A stretch of 64,000 bases of DNA from Thalassospira xianhensis MCCC 1A02616 (GCF_003326475.1 NZ_JPWA01000008.1:62001-126000), one strand, 5' to 3'; positions 18,596 through 27,182 are shown, counted from the first letter of the stretch. Numbers and translations: made by a program. Notes: generated from the letters alone by a model not told the origin.

Positions 18596-19732
18596 ATGAC
18601 CATTTCTCCCCGTTTCCTCCAGATCCATGGGCTTCACACGTATACCGCAGCCTTGATTAACCGCGACGATACCGGTCTTGCGAAAAAGATGCTTTATGGC
18701 GGAACCATGCGCACGCGCATTTCATCGCAGTGCCTGAAGCGCCACTGGCGCGTTGCAGAAAACGACCCGCATGCCCTTCAAAATGTCGCCGGTTTTGTTG
18801 ACTCGGTTCGTTCGCGCGAGCTGGTCACTCACTTGGTTATCGCTCCCCTGCGAAGTGAGTTTGACAGTGCTATCATTGATGCAATCGAGCCCGAGTTCCA
18901 GAAGCTGGTCTATGGCGACAAAGCTGATAAAGGTAAGAAAAGCCGCCAGACACTGCTGCTGGGCGAACCGGAACTCAAATTCCTCGCAGAGAATGCTGCT
19001 CGCATCGCAGGCGAAGCTACTGACGCGAATTCGGCGGCTGCCTTGGTCAAGGACTGGGTGAAGGGCGTCAATTACAAAGCTATGGCTGCAAACGCCTCAG
19101 CACCCGCCGGTGTGCCAGCAGCAATGTTCGGCCGCATGGTTACATCAGACCCAAAGGCAAACATCGACGCACCGGTGCACGTTGCTCATGCATTCACAGT
19201 ACATGGCGAAGAAACCGAAGGTGACTACTTCACTGCCGTCGACGACCTCGCCAGTGATAGCGAAAGTGGAACAGGTGCGGATACCGTGCAGGAAACCGAA
19301 GTCAACAGCGGTCTGTTCTACAGCTATGAAGTCATTGACCTGCCGGGACTGATTGCAAACTGCGGTGGCGATAAGGAACTTGCTTCCCGACTGGTTCACA
19401 ATCTCATCTACCTGATTGCCGAAGTGTCCCCAGGTGCCAAGAAAGGCTCCACTGCCCCTTACTCCCGCGCCGACTTGCTTCTGGTTGAAACCGGTGACCG
19501 TGCGCCGCGTTCTCTGGCTGAAGCTTACCGGAAGGCAGTTCCGCATGATCGCGAAGTGGCCGTCCGCGCGCTCGACATGCATCTGACCGCTTTGGACGAA
19601 ACTTATGCAACTGGTGAAGAGCGACGCCTGCTTTCGCTCAGCCCGGAAACCGTCGGTGGCATGTCCCGGTCGTCGCTCAAAGATGTGGCCGAGTGGGCCG
19701 CAGCCCGTGTCCTGGAGGCACCGGATGTCTAA
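18596..19732 (+). CDS. casC: Cascade backbone subunit Cas7e (CasC/Cse4)
   Basis: This 378-residue protein forms the crRNA-bound backbone of Cascade. The N-terminus FLQIHGLHTYTAALINRDD and the RTRISSQCLKRHWR motif are diagnostic of type I-E Cas7. The thumb region and the C-terminal SRSSLKDVAEWAA segment are present. The length is close to the E. coli protein (363). The stop overlaps the cas5 start by 8 bases. Confidence 0.97.
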   Translation: MTISPRFLQIHGLHTYTAALINRDDTGLAKKMLYGGTMRTRISSQCLKRHWRVAENDPHALQNVAGFVDSVRSRELVTHLVIAPLRSEFDSAIIDAIEPEFQKLVYGDKADKGKKSRQTLLLGEPELKFLAENAARIAGEATDANSAAALVKDWVKGVNYKAMAANASAPAGVPAAMFGRMVTSDPKANIDAPVHVAHAFTVHGEETEGDYFTAVDDLASDSESGTGADTVQETEVNSGLFYSYEVIDLPGLIANCGGDKELASRLVHNLIYLIAEVSPGAKKGSTAPYSRADLLLVETGDRAPRSLAEAYRKAVPHDREVAVRALDMHLTALDETYATGEERRLLSLSPETVGGMSRSSLKDVAEWAAARVLEAPDV

Positions 19733-20495
19733 TCTGGCCACTTACAACTGGCTGGTCATCACCCTGAAAGCACCGCTGATTTCTTTCGGCGGTGCTGCGG
19801 TGGACCAAAAAGGCGTCATCCGTGACTTCCCTGCCAGTTCAATGATTACTGGGCTGATCGCCAACGCACTTGGATGGAAGCGCACCGACACTGCAAACTT
19901 GCAAGCCTTGCAGGATAGTCTTGTGTTCGCGACACGACTGGAACAGTCGACAAGCAATCCAGTCTTGACCGACACCCAGAATGTCAAACTGTCAAAGTCT
20001 GATAAAGGCTGGACAACGCGCGGCATTGTGGAGATGTGCACAAGTGGCAATACCGACGCACCCCACCGTCGCTTCCGGGATTTTCATCAGGACCTGAACG
20101 CAATCGTTGCTCTTCGGTTCGACGACGCGAATTTGCCAGATCTCGCTGATGTGGCAAGCGCTCTGGATACTCCATGTCGTCCGCTTTTCATCGGACGGAA
20201 AACATGCCTGCCGACCGGACCTATCCGCTATGGGGAACTGATCTCTGCTCCAAGCGCCTATGAGGCTATTGCAAGCATCCCGACGTCCGTCGTTAATGAT
20301 GCAGGCGTTCCCTGCCAGTTGCGAGCCCTGTGGCCCGTCAATAATGGTCCGAGTGAGGGGCCCAACGTTCATAAGGTTCACAACCTTCCCGATACACGCA
20401 ACTGGCAAAGCCGCCTCCATGGCGGGTCTCGCCTGGTTGTGGAAGGCTACGTATCACCTCCCAAAATCACCACCGGAGACATTACCAATGTCTGA
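19725..20495 (+). CDS. casD: Cascade subunit Cas5e (CasD)
   Basis: This 256-residue protein binds the 5' handle of the crRNA in Cascade. I start it at ATG 19725 (MSNLATYNWLVITLKAP), inside the last codons of cas7; the open frame extends upstream but has no homology there. The family signatures are the N-terminal strand, SFGG, then KGVIRDFPASSMITGLIANALG, and the Gly-rich GRKTCLPTGPI. Its stop overlaps the cas6e start by 8 bases. Confidence 0.95.
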   Translation: MSNLATYNWLVITLKAPLISFGGAAVDQKGVIRDFPASSMITGLIANALGWKRTDTANLQALQDSLVFATRLEQSTSNPVLTDTQNVKLSKSDKGWTTRGIVEMCTSGNTDAPHRRFRDFHQDLNAIVALRFDDANLPDLADVASALDTPCRPLFIGRKTCLPTGPIRYGELISAPSAYEAIASIPTSVVNDAGVPCQLRALWPVNNGPSEGPNVHKVHNLPDTRNWQSRLHGGSRLVVEGYVSPPKITTGDITNV

Positions 20496-21207
20496 TTATT
20501 CCATGATTCACCTTCCGTTCGACCCCGTCGCCTTTCAGGTTTGGCGGGGTGAGCGCGGCTATCACAATGATGAAGGCCAGGCACTGCATCACCTCCTCTC
20601 CGAAACTTTCGGAAAAGGCGTTCTCCAGCCATTTCGAGTGATGAAGGCAACCGGTGCGAAGACTTCTTCCCTGTATGCCTATTCCACAAAGACGATTGAT
20701 GATCTGCGCGCCACCGCAGCGGAAACCGGGATGCCGAACGCACTCGCAGTTTGTGCGCCTGAGCGCATTCAGATGAAGGGAATGCCATCTGCATGGAAAG
20801 AGGGCAAGCGTTACGCCTTCGATGTCCGCCTGCGACCGGTTCGTCGTCTTGCCAAAGATATTGGCGGATACAAAAAAGGTGCCGAAGTCGATGCATACCA
20901 GGTTGCATGTTTGAATGCCAGGTATAGCGCCGTTTGCGAGCCTATTGGCACGCGTGAAGACGTCTATCTTGAATGGCTGCAAGAGCGCCTTATGGGCGCT
21001 GCGACGGTCGACACCGGCACCATGAAGCGTTTCCAGATGCATAAGGCTTCACGTAAAGGTCGGTCAATCAATGGACCGGACATCACTTTCCACGGTGAGT
21101 TGACCGTGACCGACCCGGTTGCGTTTGCAGAATTGCTACGAGGTGGTGTTGGACGCCATAAGGCCTACGGCTTTGGCATGATGCTTCTGCGTCCGGTCAA
21201 AGACTGA
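20488..21207 (+). CDS. casE: crRNA endonuclease Cas6e (CasE/Cse3)
   Basis: This 239-residue protein cuts pre-crRNA at the base of the repeat hairpin and stays in Cascade. The start at ATG 20488 has GGAG upstream. His26, in a GYHNDEG context next to Tyr25, sits where the catalytic His of Cse3 lies. The C-terminal Gly-rich loop (GGVGRHKAYGFGMMLL) is typical of the family. The window's repeats carry the matching palindromic stem CCCCACGCACGTGGGG. Confidence 0.95.
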   Translation: MSDYSMIHLPFDPVAFQVWRGERGYHNDEGQALHHLLSETFGKGVLQPFRVMKATGAKTSSLYAYSTKTIDDLRATAAETGMPNALAVCAPERIQMKGMPSAWKEGKRYAFDVRLRPVRRLAKDIGGYKKGAEVDAYQVACLNARYSAVCEPIGTREDVYLEWLQERLMGAATVDTGTMKRFQMHKASRKGRSINGPDITFHGELTVTDPVAFAELLRGGVGRHKAYGFGMMLLRPVKD

Positions 21208-21211
21208 GCAA

Positions 21212-22081
21212 ATGTTGAAAGGTCGGCTTGGTATCAACAAGGTGTCTATCCCGTATAGGGATAGACACGGCCTCCTTTGGTTAGACTTCGGTCGGCTGGA
21301 GGTCGTCTCCGGCTGCCTGAGCTTTGTGGCAGCCTCTGGTAGCGAGCTTGAGGAAGGGCGGTACCAGATTCCGCATCAAACAATATCAATGTTTTTACTC
21401 GGGCCTGGAACATCAATCACCCATGATGCTCTTAGGATTATTTGTCATCATGGATGCGGAGTGGCAGCAATAGGGAGCGGTGGCGTTCGCTTCTATACTT
21501 CACCGCCGCAATTTTCAAAAAGCTCTGACATTGCTCGAAGTCATGCACAACTCTGGTCGGACCCCGTCTCTAGAATTAGAGTTGCCAGGCAGATGTATGC
21601 GATGCGGTTTGGAGAAATTGTCCGAACTCAGGATTTGGACGTGCTGCGAGGAATGGAAGGGGTAAGAGTCAAAGTCGCCTATCGACTTGCTGCTGAGCGT
21701 TATGGGATTGAATGGCGAGGGAGGCGCTATGACCGGCACAACCCAGCAAGTGCTGACATGCCAAATCAAGCGATTAATTTTGCATCCTCCATTTTGCGTT
21801 CTGCCGCCAGCATAGCGGTTTCAGCAACAGGGGCCATTCCCCAGCTAGGCTTTATTCATGAGGACGCAGGTGATTCCTTCATTTTGGATATGTCAGACCT
21901 ATATCGGCAGGATGCTCTCCTCGATATTGCCTTTGGCACTGTTGCAACTCTTTCACCTGGTGATTCGCTAGAAAAGAAAGTGCGCAACCGGGCCGCTGCG
22001 TACTTAAGAGAGCACGATATTATTCCACAAATGATTGATAATATTAAGAAGTTTATGACATTAGAAACCGGGGCAACCTAA
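21212..22081 (+). CDS. cas1: CRISPR integrase Cas1, type I-E
   Basis: This 289-residue protein inserts new spacers at the leader end with Cas2. Metal-binding residues are intact: Glu149, His216, Asp226 and Asp229, each offset by eight from the E. coli numbering (141, 208, 218, 221). It follows cas6e by 4 bases and overlaps cas2 by one base (TAATG). The sequence is visibly more AT-rich than cas3 to cas6e, which may mean the adaptation module has a separate history. Confidence 0.97.
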   Translation: MLKGRLGINKVSIPYRDRHGLLWLDFGRLEVVSGCLSFVAASGSELEEGRYQIPHQTISMFLLGPGTSITHDALRIICHHGCGVAAIGSGGVRFYTSPPQFSKSSDIARSHAQLWSDPVSRIRVARQMYAMRFGEIVRTQDLDVLRGMEGVRVKVAYRLAAERYGIEWRGRRYDRHNPASADMPNQAINFASSILRSAASIAVSATGAIPQLGFIHEDAGDSFILDMSDLYRQDALLDIAFGTVATLSPGDSLEKKVRNRAAAYLREHDIIPQMIDNIKKFMTLETGAT

Positions 22082-22365
22082 TGATCACAATCGTAGTTCG
22101 CACGTTAGAGCCAAGATTTCACGGGTTTCTTTCATCAATTATGTTGGAAGTTTCTCAGGGCGTATTCGTGCAGCCATCAATGTCATCTAGCATCCGCGAT
22201 ACTGTGTGGCAAACTTTAGCCGATTGGTATGAAGAGACACGCAACGGATCAATCCTAATGTTTTGGCCCTCACGTAAACAAAACGGAAAACTTATGATAC
22301 GAACTCTTGGAGAACCCAGTCGGGAGGTTGTAGATTTTGACGGTTTACTTCTGATTAAAAAATAG
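22081..22365 (+). CDS. cas2: CRISPR integration subunit Cas2, type I-E
   Basis: This 94-residue protein makes the structural dimer of the Cas1-Cas2 integrase. The type I-E features are the MITIVVRTLEPRFHGFLSSIMLEV start and the GSILMFWPSRKQNGKLMIRTLGEPSREVVDFDGLLL end. It is coupled to cas1. The leader of array 2 follows directly. Confidence 0.96.
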   Translation: MITIVVRTLEPRFHGFLSSIMLEVSQGVFVQPSMSSSIRDTVWQTLADWYEETRNGSILMFWPSRKQNGKLMIRTLGEPSREVVDFDGLLLIKK

Positions 22366-22422
22366 GCAAATTTGAAATTTCTATTGACACAATCAATTGT
22401 TTTCAATTAGTTACTAGCAAGG
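22366..22422 (+). promoter_or_regulatory. Short leader of CRISPR array 2
   Basis: Only 57 bases separate cas2 from the first repeat. TTGACA at 22384-22389 and TAGTTA at 22408-22413 make a promoter that starts transcription close to the first repeat. It does not share the long leader found at arrays 1 and 3. The palindrome CAATTG also occurs here. Confidence 0.7.
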
Positions 22423-22817
22423 GTCTTCCCCACGCACGTGGGGGTACACCGGTTACGACCTTCGCCAGATCGCCCACGGATTGGTCTTCCCCACGCACGT
22501 GGGGGTACACCAGATGACCTTGCCTGTCTGAAAGACCCGTCGCGGTCTTCCCCACGCACGTGGGGGTACACCCTTCGTTCGGTTTCTGAGCCTGTCCGCG
22601 ATACCGTCTTCCCCACGCACGTGGGGGTACACTTTTGGTTACTCGGTCGGTCGATATGAATGGCTTTGTCTTCCCCATATGTGTGGGAGTACACCTCACT
22701 ACTGCCGTAGGAAAATGGGTATAGAGCGGTCTTCTCCACGCTCGTGGGGGTACACCCCAGCCGCCTTCGGATATTCAGCTTGATGAAGAGTCTTCCCCAC
22801 GGGCGTGGGGGTACACC
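22423..22817 (+). CRISPR. CRISPR array 2 (type I-E, 7 repeats)
   Basis: Repeats of 28 bases (GTCTTCCCC-ACGCACGTG-GGGGTACACC) start at 22423, 22484, 22545, 22606, 22668, 22729 and 22790, spaced 61-62 bases. The first three are identical and the fourth differs only at its last base; the fifth to seventh vary within the stem. This is the array next to cas1-cas2 and has the least decayed repeats. Its last repeat runs straight into a truncated reading frame. Confidence 0.97.
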
Positions 22818-23155
22818 TTTATGCCGACATTCGGGAGAACCGTATTTTCTGCTTCGACCGATATGAACTCACAAAAAGTGTGCCCGCTCACATCCTGTCG
22901 CTCAATACGCTGCCCTATTACAACACGGGTAATGGCAACTATATTGCAATCCGTGTTGTCAATCCGGCAGGCAAACCTGTCGATTACGAAATCTTTTTCA
23001 AAGTGACAAAAGTATCGAGAAGGCTATTACGTCTGTATGTTTCCAGCGCTAGCGTGTGTGATGTAACGTATCAAAGCCAGCAACCGGCACTGCGGAAGAT
23101 CGGTTTCTTCATTATTGCCTACTCGGCAAAATCAGAAAAATCCATTATAGCCTAA
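22818..23155 (+). pseudogene. 3' part of an unidentified gene fused to the last repeat of array 2
   Basis: A reading frame of about 112 codons continues from within the last repeat to the stop at 23153-23155. The codons after 22818 look coding (segments such as YYNTGNGNYIAIRVVNPAGK and DYEIFFKVTK), while the first codons come from the repeat. There is no start codon or ribosome site of its own. I read it as the C-terminal end of a protein whose front was lost where the array now ends. The family is not identified. Confidence 0.5.
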
Positions 23156-23190
23156 AAATGAGAAAATCCCGCCGGATTAACCGACGGGGC
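23153..23190 (-). terminator. Rho-independent terminator, mainly for the minus strand
   Basis: An 8-bp stem (CCCGCCGG 23168-23175 with CCGACGGG 23181-23188, one G-U pair) closes a 5-base loop. Read on the minus strand it is followed by ATTTTCTCATTTTT. It therefore ends leftward transcription from the small frame at 23200-23286 and also faces the remnant gene ending at 23155. Confidence 0.65.
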
Positions 23191-23199
23191 TTCTCTTAA

Positions 23200-23286
23200 C
23201 TAGGCTCCTTTATAGCCGCTCTTGGGCGGATAACTACAGCCTTGGCTGTAGTTGGAGGAGCGCATTGCTTTCGCAATCCCGTTCAT
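23200..23286 (-). other. Possible short reading frame upstream of a terminator
   Basis: ATG 23286 to the stop at 23200 gives 28 residues (MNGIAKAMRSSNYSQGCSYP, then PKSGYKGA). The frame stays open upstream to 23340 with plausible residues (NPVASKGLTEFQIER), so it may be the end of a broken gene. A perfect 10-bp inverted repeat at 23232-23253 lies within it. No good ribosome site is seen. The terminator just downstream on the same strand is the main support for transcription. Confidence 0.3.
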
Positions 23287-23396
23287 ACGCTCAATTTGAA
23301 ACTCTGTTAGGCCTTTAGACGCAACAGGATTAACAATACTCTATTGCCGGGCTGGCAACAAGAAAAATGAGGTTACTTCATTCTTTCCCGCTCGCC

Positions 23397-23447
23397 ATGT
23401 CCAATATTTTTTACTTAATTAGTAACATACCTTTCAATGTCCAATAT
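23397..23447 (+). repeat. Two 11-bp direct repeats 40 bases apart
   Basis: ATGTCCAATAT occurs at 23397-23407 and again at 23437-23447. The DNA between them is AT-rich. The 40-base phase (about four helical turns) fits two binding sites for one protein. On the minus strand they lie upstream of the small frame at 23200-23286, so they could be operators of that transcript. Confidence 0.5.
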
Positions 23448-23504
23448 ACAGTACATTTTGGATGGACAAGGCTTGCTTTCGCTAAAGGTGTTACGGGCGT
23501 GACT

Positions 23505-23838
23505 GTCTTCTCCACGGACGTGGGGTGAAACCGAAATTTGCATACATATTTCGGACAGCGCTTTGGTCTTCCTCACGCATGCGGGGAATACGCCCGCAAG
23601 TTTTCCTTGACACTTATCCTTGGTCAGATAAAAGAAAAGCTAGCAAATGCATCCTCTTTCCCGGAGCATCCGGGAGTATCCCAATTTGGGTGATACAAAA
23701 AACACTTCCTCACGCTTGTGGGGCATCCTCTTTAACCTGCGTATCTCAAACATCTCCCCGCACGCATTGGCCAGACTTTTGCTTTGGCAAATTCCATTCC
23801 CTAATCGACGTCCTCCCCGCGTGTACGGGGGTATTAGC
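23505..23838 (+). CRISPR. Decayed CRISPR array with about six degenerate repeats
   Basis: Recognisable repeat relics start near 23505, 23566 (61 bases apart), 23654, 23703, 23751 (left half only) and 23810. Each keeps a CCCC...GGGG-type stem, for example CTCCCCGCGTGTACGGGGG at the last. Spacing and sequence have drifted. The orientation matches the active arrays. There is no leader. I read it as a dead remnant array rather than a functional one. Confidence 0.7.
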
Positions 23839-24174
23839 CACTTGAGACAACGGGACTTTGTGGGAAGGCTTCATTTCCTGTGGAAACTGCGCATCCAAAA
23901 GGCTAGAATACATCCTGCGAGCTTCAGGACAGTTCGCTCTTAAGTGCGCTTCTGAGTACAACCCTGAAGTCCAAGATTTTCAGAATGTCGCCGCTTTTTA
24001 CAGGAAGTGATGCCATTTTCGGATTGAGACTGCCGCTCCTGGCTGAAAGTCCACGACCAGGATACCGATAGGTGACATTCTTCATTGACCCCGCTTCGCT
24101 GCTATCTGGATTAGAGGAGAGGGATCGTTTAAGCGCAGCTTTCCTTGCCTGATGATGGAGTTTACTCGCATGAT
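23839..24174. other. Non-coding stretch, nothing recognised
   Basis: These 336 bases lie between the decayed array and the terminator of the ATPase gene. A minus-strand frame (23746-23961) reads plausibly at its start but runs into the decayed repeats, so it may be another remnant. I see no promoter, RNA gene or repeat that I can defend. Confidence 0.4.
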
Positions 24175-24203
24175 AAAGGGCGCTCCATCAAGGAGCGCCC
24201 GGC
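24175..24203 (-). terminator. Terminator of the ATPase gene
   Basis: A perfect 9-bp stem, GGGCGCTCC (24178-24186) with GGAGCGCCC (24192-24200), has a 5-base loop. On the minus strand it is followed by TTTATC. It lies 30 bases after the stop of the gene at 24232. Confidence 0.8.
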
Positions 24204-24231
24204 GTAATTCTCGACCGGCGTCTGCAACAGC

Positions 24232-24975
24232 CTATGCGGCACTGGTCGCCTTTAGAATTCCGGACAACTCTTGCCCCACGACTTTCACCGCTTCTTGCTC
24301 AGTGATGAAACCTTGCCTAACCTTCTCATAGGCATCTTCGGCGATTGAGGGCCACGAGTAATGACCAGCTAATGCGGCTTCAACTTCTTGCTCATTGTTA
24401 AAGAAAACGCATTCGGACACCAGCGTGTAGCCATCGGAACCTGAACCTCCACAGTCCGCGCAAACAGCCCCTTTGTCATCGACCTTCTGACCGCTGCAAG
24501 TCGAGCAAATTTTCTTCACCAATTTCTGGCAGAGTACAGCACGTAAAACTGAAAGGCACGCCGCCCTGTTTGACGTCAACTCGCCGCTCAATCTCTGAAG
24601 TGCCTCCTGTATTGAATTCGCCTGCATAGTCGTCAGCACAAGGTGGCCGGTTCCAGCAGTCTTCAGAATTAGCGAAACGTCCTCTGATGAGCGAATTTCG
24701 TCAACCAGTACAGCTTCTGGACCAGCACGTAAACATCTGTCGACCTTTTGCTTTAGATCGGCACTGAGCGTATTTTGAATGTCGAGAAGGCGCATGCCAG
24801 AGAGTTCATCACTTCTGATACTCGCATGCAAGGTGAATGACTTGCCAGACCCCGTTGGACCACACACCAGACAAAGCCCATCGGGCTGCGAGATACCCTT
24901 ACGCCACTCTTCGATATGGGTGATACCAAGGTCTTGTAGTTTCGGGCATTCTTTCTTTGGGGCACAAGGATCCAT
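24232..24975 (-). CDS. Stand-alone GspE/PilB-type secretion ATPase domain
   Basis: This 247-residue protein has Walker A GPTGSGKS, a degenerate Walker B (EAVLVDEIRS), a GTGHLVLTTMQANS motif of the secretion ATPase family, and a zinc-binding pair CSTC and CADCGGSG typical of GspE/PilB. The N-terminal domain that these ATPases usually carry is missing; the family is normally 350-550 residues. I chose ATG 24975 with GAGAGTGAG upstream. It could power a conjugative pilus or be a trimmed paralogue. It is far from the DotA/TraY gene at 56.6 kb and has its own terminator. Confidence 0.85.
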   Translation of the reverse strand: MDPCAPKKECPKLQDLGITHIEEWRKGISQPDGLCLVCGPTGSGKSFTLHASIRSDELSGMRLLDIQNTLSADLKQKVDRCLRAGPEAVLVDEIRSSEDVSLILKTAGTGHLVLTTMQANSIQEALQRLSGELTSNRAACLSVLRAVLCQKLVKKICSTCSGQKVDDKGAVCADCGGSGSDGYTLVSECVFFNNEQEVEAALAGHYSWPSIAEDAYEKVRQGFITEQEAVKVVGQELSGILKATSAA

Positions 24976-25142
24976 TGATCTCACTCTCTTATCTTTGCAC
25001 TACGGGCGCTAATCGAACAGCATCGCCAAAGAGACTTTTTCATTCAGAGCGGCAAAAAAGCAAGAAGTTTGTCTATAAAAGTCTCTTCTTCATATCAATA
25101 GTAGCGTTTTCAGCAGATTTTTCCTATTATTTCTGCGCAAAC

Positions 25143-25322
25143 ATGAAAGCAGAAAGCAACAAAATGAGACATCGAATACAGTCAAAGAATCACGGCACCT
25201 CAAAGAATCGCCGAAGGGTAGCACTGAAAACAATTGACCTGACCGCCGAAGAAGTCCGGGAAATTATGTCTTCAACGCCCGCGCCAGGTTCTGAAAAATT
25301 TGACCACGAGGTCGAAGATTGA
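25143..25322 (+). CDS. Small basic hypothetical protein (59 aa)
   Basis: An ATG at 25143 (or 25164) starts a small basic protein with a helical acidic end (LTAEEVREIMSSTPAPG). A ribosome site is weak, though an AGAAAG lies before the second ATG. The longer frame from 24957 crosses the divergent promoter region and is unlikely. Listed with low confidence. Confidence 0.4.
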   Translation: MKAESNKMRHRIQSKNHGTSKNRRRVALKTIDLTAEEVREIMSSTPAPGSEKFDHEVED

Positions 25323-25379
25323 AGGTACAGAACCTACCACCTTATACATGTTGACACCCCCCGACTGGTCTTCCTTGCT

Positions 25380-25408
25380 AAATTCTTCCCACATGCGTGG
25401 GGTATGCA
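25380..25408 (+). CRISPR. Orphan CRISPR repeat relic
   Basis: AAATTCTTCCCACATGCGTGGGGTATGCAC matches the array repeat in its stem and 3' end. No second repeat lies one period away. TTTTCCTTGACA follows 10 bases downstream, as it also does after a relic at 23566-23593. Confidence 0.5.
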
Positions 25409-25555
25409 CAAATCTCTATTTTCCTTGACATTTTCTTACAACCCCGCAACCATCGGTAAGCAAAACAGTCCAATATCCAAGTCTCAGCGATATATCTGAA
25501 TTCCCCTCCCTTATGGGGCGGACTACAAAGTTCACTCCAACCAGAGGGTTTGCAA

Positions 25556-26524
25556 ATGCAAAAGAGCCTCATCATACTGTCATTGCTCGCAACGGCCTCT
25601 TTTTCAGAAGCGCCCGTTGTTGCGCAGACTTATCAGTTTCGCCACCACTTATATTCCGTTTACGGCCAGAATGAAGCGCCATCTGAAGAAAATGGGCCAT
25701 TGATTGCAACGACTTCGATACCAGATGGCGTTGTCAATCAAACGTACGAGGCTCAAATTGAAGCGGCCGCGGGTGACAGCCCGGAACTGACTTTTTCTTC
25801 GGGTAACAAACCGGCATGGATGTCTCTTCACCCGGTTACCGGAAATGTCACTGAACTGTCGGGAATTCCAATCGCTCCAGGAACTTCGAGTTTTTCCGTC
25901 ACGGTTACGGACGGCGCGAACAAGTTCGACTCAAAGCCTTTCATTATAACTGTTAAATATCGTCCCTGTGACGAAGCAGTATCCGTCGGCGATTTGTGTG
26001 AAGACTCGTTAATTTACATCGGGACACATTCCTTTAGCGGCCCATCATACCGCTACTTCATGATGAAGGAAGATTTGGGTCCGATGCCTTTCTATATTGC
26101 GTCTGACCCAAGCCACTGGGCTGGGCTGGAAGCCGCTTTGGGGCCGGATGCATACTTTGGAGACTCAGACGGCTTTGGTGTTCAGGCTGGCATCTTGGGG
26201 TTCACCAATGTGAACCCGTCGGTAACCACCCCTTCGGCTGCAACAGCTTGTGCGGAAGCAAATGTTCAGGGGTACGACGACTGGTATGCACCTTCTCACT
26301 CGATCATAAAGAAAATTTTGCCTTTAGGGCAAGCTGCTTTGGAGGGAGAGCCGTACAATTATGTCCCCGATCCAGCCCAATATTGGACAACGCATACATT
26401 CGGTTCGAGTGGTTCATCAATTTCCATGCTAAATGTGACTTCCGCCTCATCTCCCGGCTTGATGGTGGCTGGCAGCGCCCAGAACCCGCGTTACGTTCGG
26501 TGTGTTCGCCGCGACCCTGCTTGA
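25556..26524 (+). CDS. Secreted protein with an Ig-like putative domain and a DUF1566-like C-terminus
   Basis: This 322-residue protein has a clear signal peptide (MQKSLIILSLLATASFSEAP, cleavage near VVA-QT). Residues about 45-130 resemble a bacterial cadherin or Ig-like He_PIG module (IPDGVVNQTYEAQI ... GNKPAWMSL). The second half recalls DUF1566-type domains (GYDDWYAPS, then VRCVRR at the end), which are found in surface and pilus proteins. Four Cys residues may form disulfides. The ATG at 25556 has CAGAGGG upstream; a TTG 6 bases earlier is less likely. It is probably periplasmic or surface-exposed. Confidence 0.75.
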   Translation: MQKSLIILSLLATASFSEAPVVAQTYQFRHHLYSVYGQNEAPSEENGPLIATTSIPDGVVNQTYEAQIEAAAGDSPELTFSSGNKPAWMSLHPVTGNVTELSGIPIAPGTSSFSVTVTDGANKFDSKPFIITVKYRPCDEAVSVGDLCEDSLIYIGTHSFSGPSYRYFMMKEDLGPMPFYIASDPSHWAGLEAALGPDAYFGDSDGFGVQAGILGFTNVNPSVTTPSAATACAEANVQGYDDWYAPSHSIIKKILPLGQAALEGEPYNYVPDPAQYWTTHTFGSSGSSISMLNVTSASSPGLMVAGSAQNPRYVRCVRRDPA

Positions 26525-26624
26525 GTTGAGGCCGCGCGTGGAGTCAGTACTTCTCTGGACAATATGATAGTGTCGTCGAAGAGGTTTTTAGCGATGTATC
26601 ACGCAGAAACGAGGGAAACCACCC

Positions 26625-27182
26625 ATGAAAGTTGAAATCTCAACCCTTAACGGTCGTGCACTGAACTTTGCCGTTGCACAAGCCTTGTTTGGTGACCCTA
26701 TTTCGACTGGCCCTTTTCAATGGGTATTCGCCGGGAACCGGTATATCTGGCGACCGTTGGCGTGGGGCAAGTTCCCAGCTATTCACGAAAACGAATTTGA
26801 CGCTCAGGGAGACCTGTCGGACTTTGGGTTCGTGGTTGCGAGGTGCGAACAGAAACGCCAATCTGAGCAAGGCGATGACGTAGTTCAACCCACCGCAAGT
26901 GAGGAGAACGTTTCTGTAGGGCAGGGTGACGCGGCTATGTGGAAGGAAGCATCAAAGAATATTCTTACGCGCTTCGTTCGCACCCTATGCTGGCTCCATG
27001 ACTCAGGGTCACTCCACTTGGATGAAAAGCCTCAAGTTCAAGTTTGCAGAGCTATGCTTTTACTCGAAAACGATACCGAAACTCTCGACATCCCCGCAGA
27101 GCTTACTTCCGGGATTGACACTTCCGAGCGGCCCATGCTGCGAAGGTCTAATTCTTCAACCGAACAAAGACAATTATGTTGA
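26625..27182 (+). CDS. Phage- or plasmid-type hypothetical protein (185 aa)
   Basis: The start MKVEISTLNGRALNFAVAQA resembles the N-terminus of small phage proteins (NinX/DUF2591-like), where the segment A.AL..AVA.A is common. This link is by pattern only. The middle has W and G residues in a compact fold; the C-terminal 40 residues are polar. The stop overlaps the promoter of the next gene. No membrane segment is seen. Confidence 0.55.
   Translation: MKVEISTLNGRALNFAVAQALFGDPISTGPFQWVFAGNRYIWRPLAWGKFPAIHENEFDAQGDLSDFGFVVARCEQKRQSEQGDDVVQPTASEENVSVGQGDAAMWKEASKNILTRFVRTLCWLHDSGSLHLDEKPQVQVCRAMLLLENDTETLDIPAELTSGIDTSERPMLRRSNSSTEQRQLC

Noticed and set aside
19145-19741. A 198-codon minus-strand frame across cas7
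   Set aside because: Antisense shadow of cas7; the composition mirrors the coding strand.
22403-22739. Long frames in both directions across the CRISPR arrays (also 11229-11961 and 36737-37078)
   Set aside because: They arise because repeats and 33-base spacers lack stops in some frames; the translations are repeats of one peptide unit.
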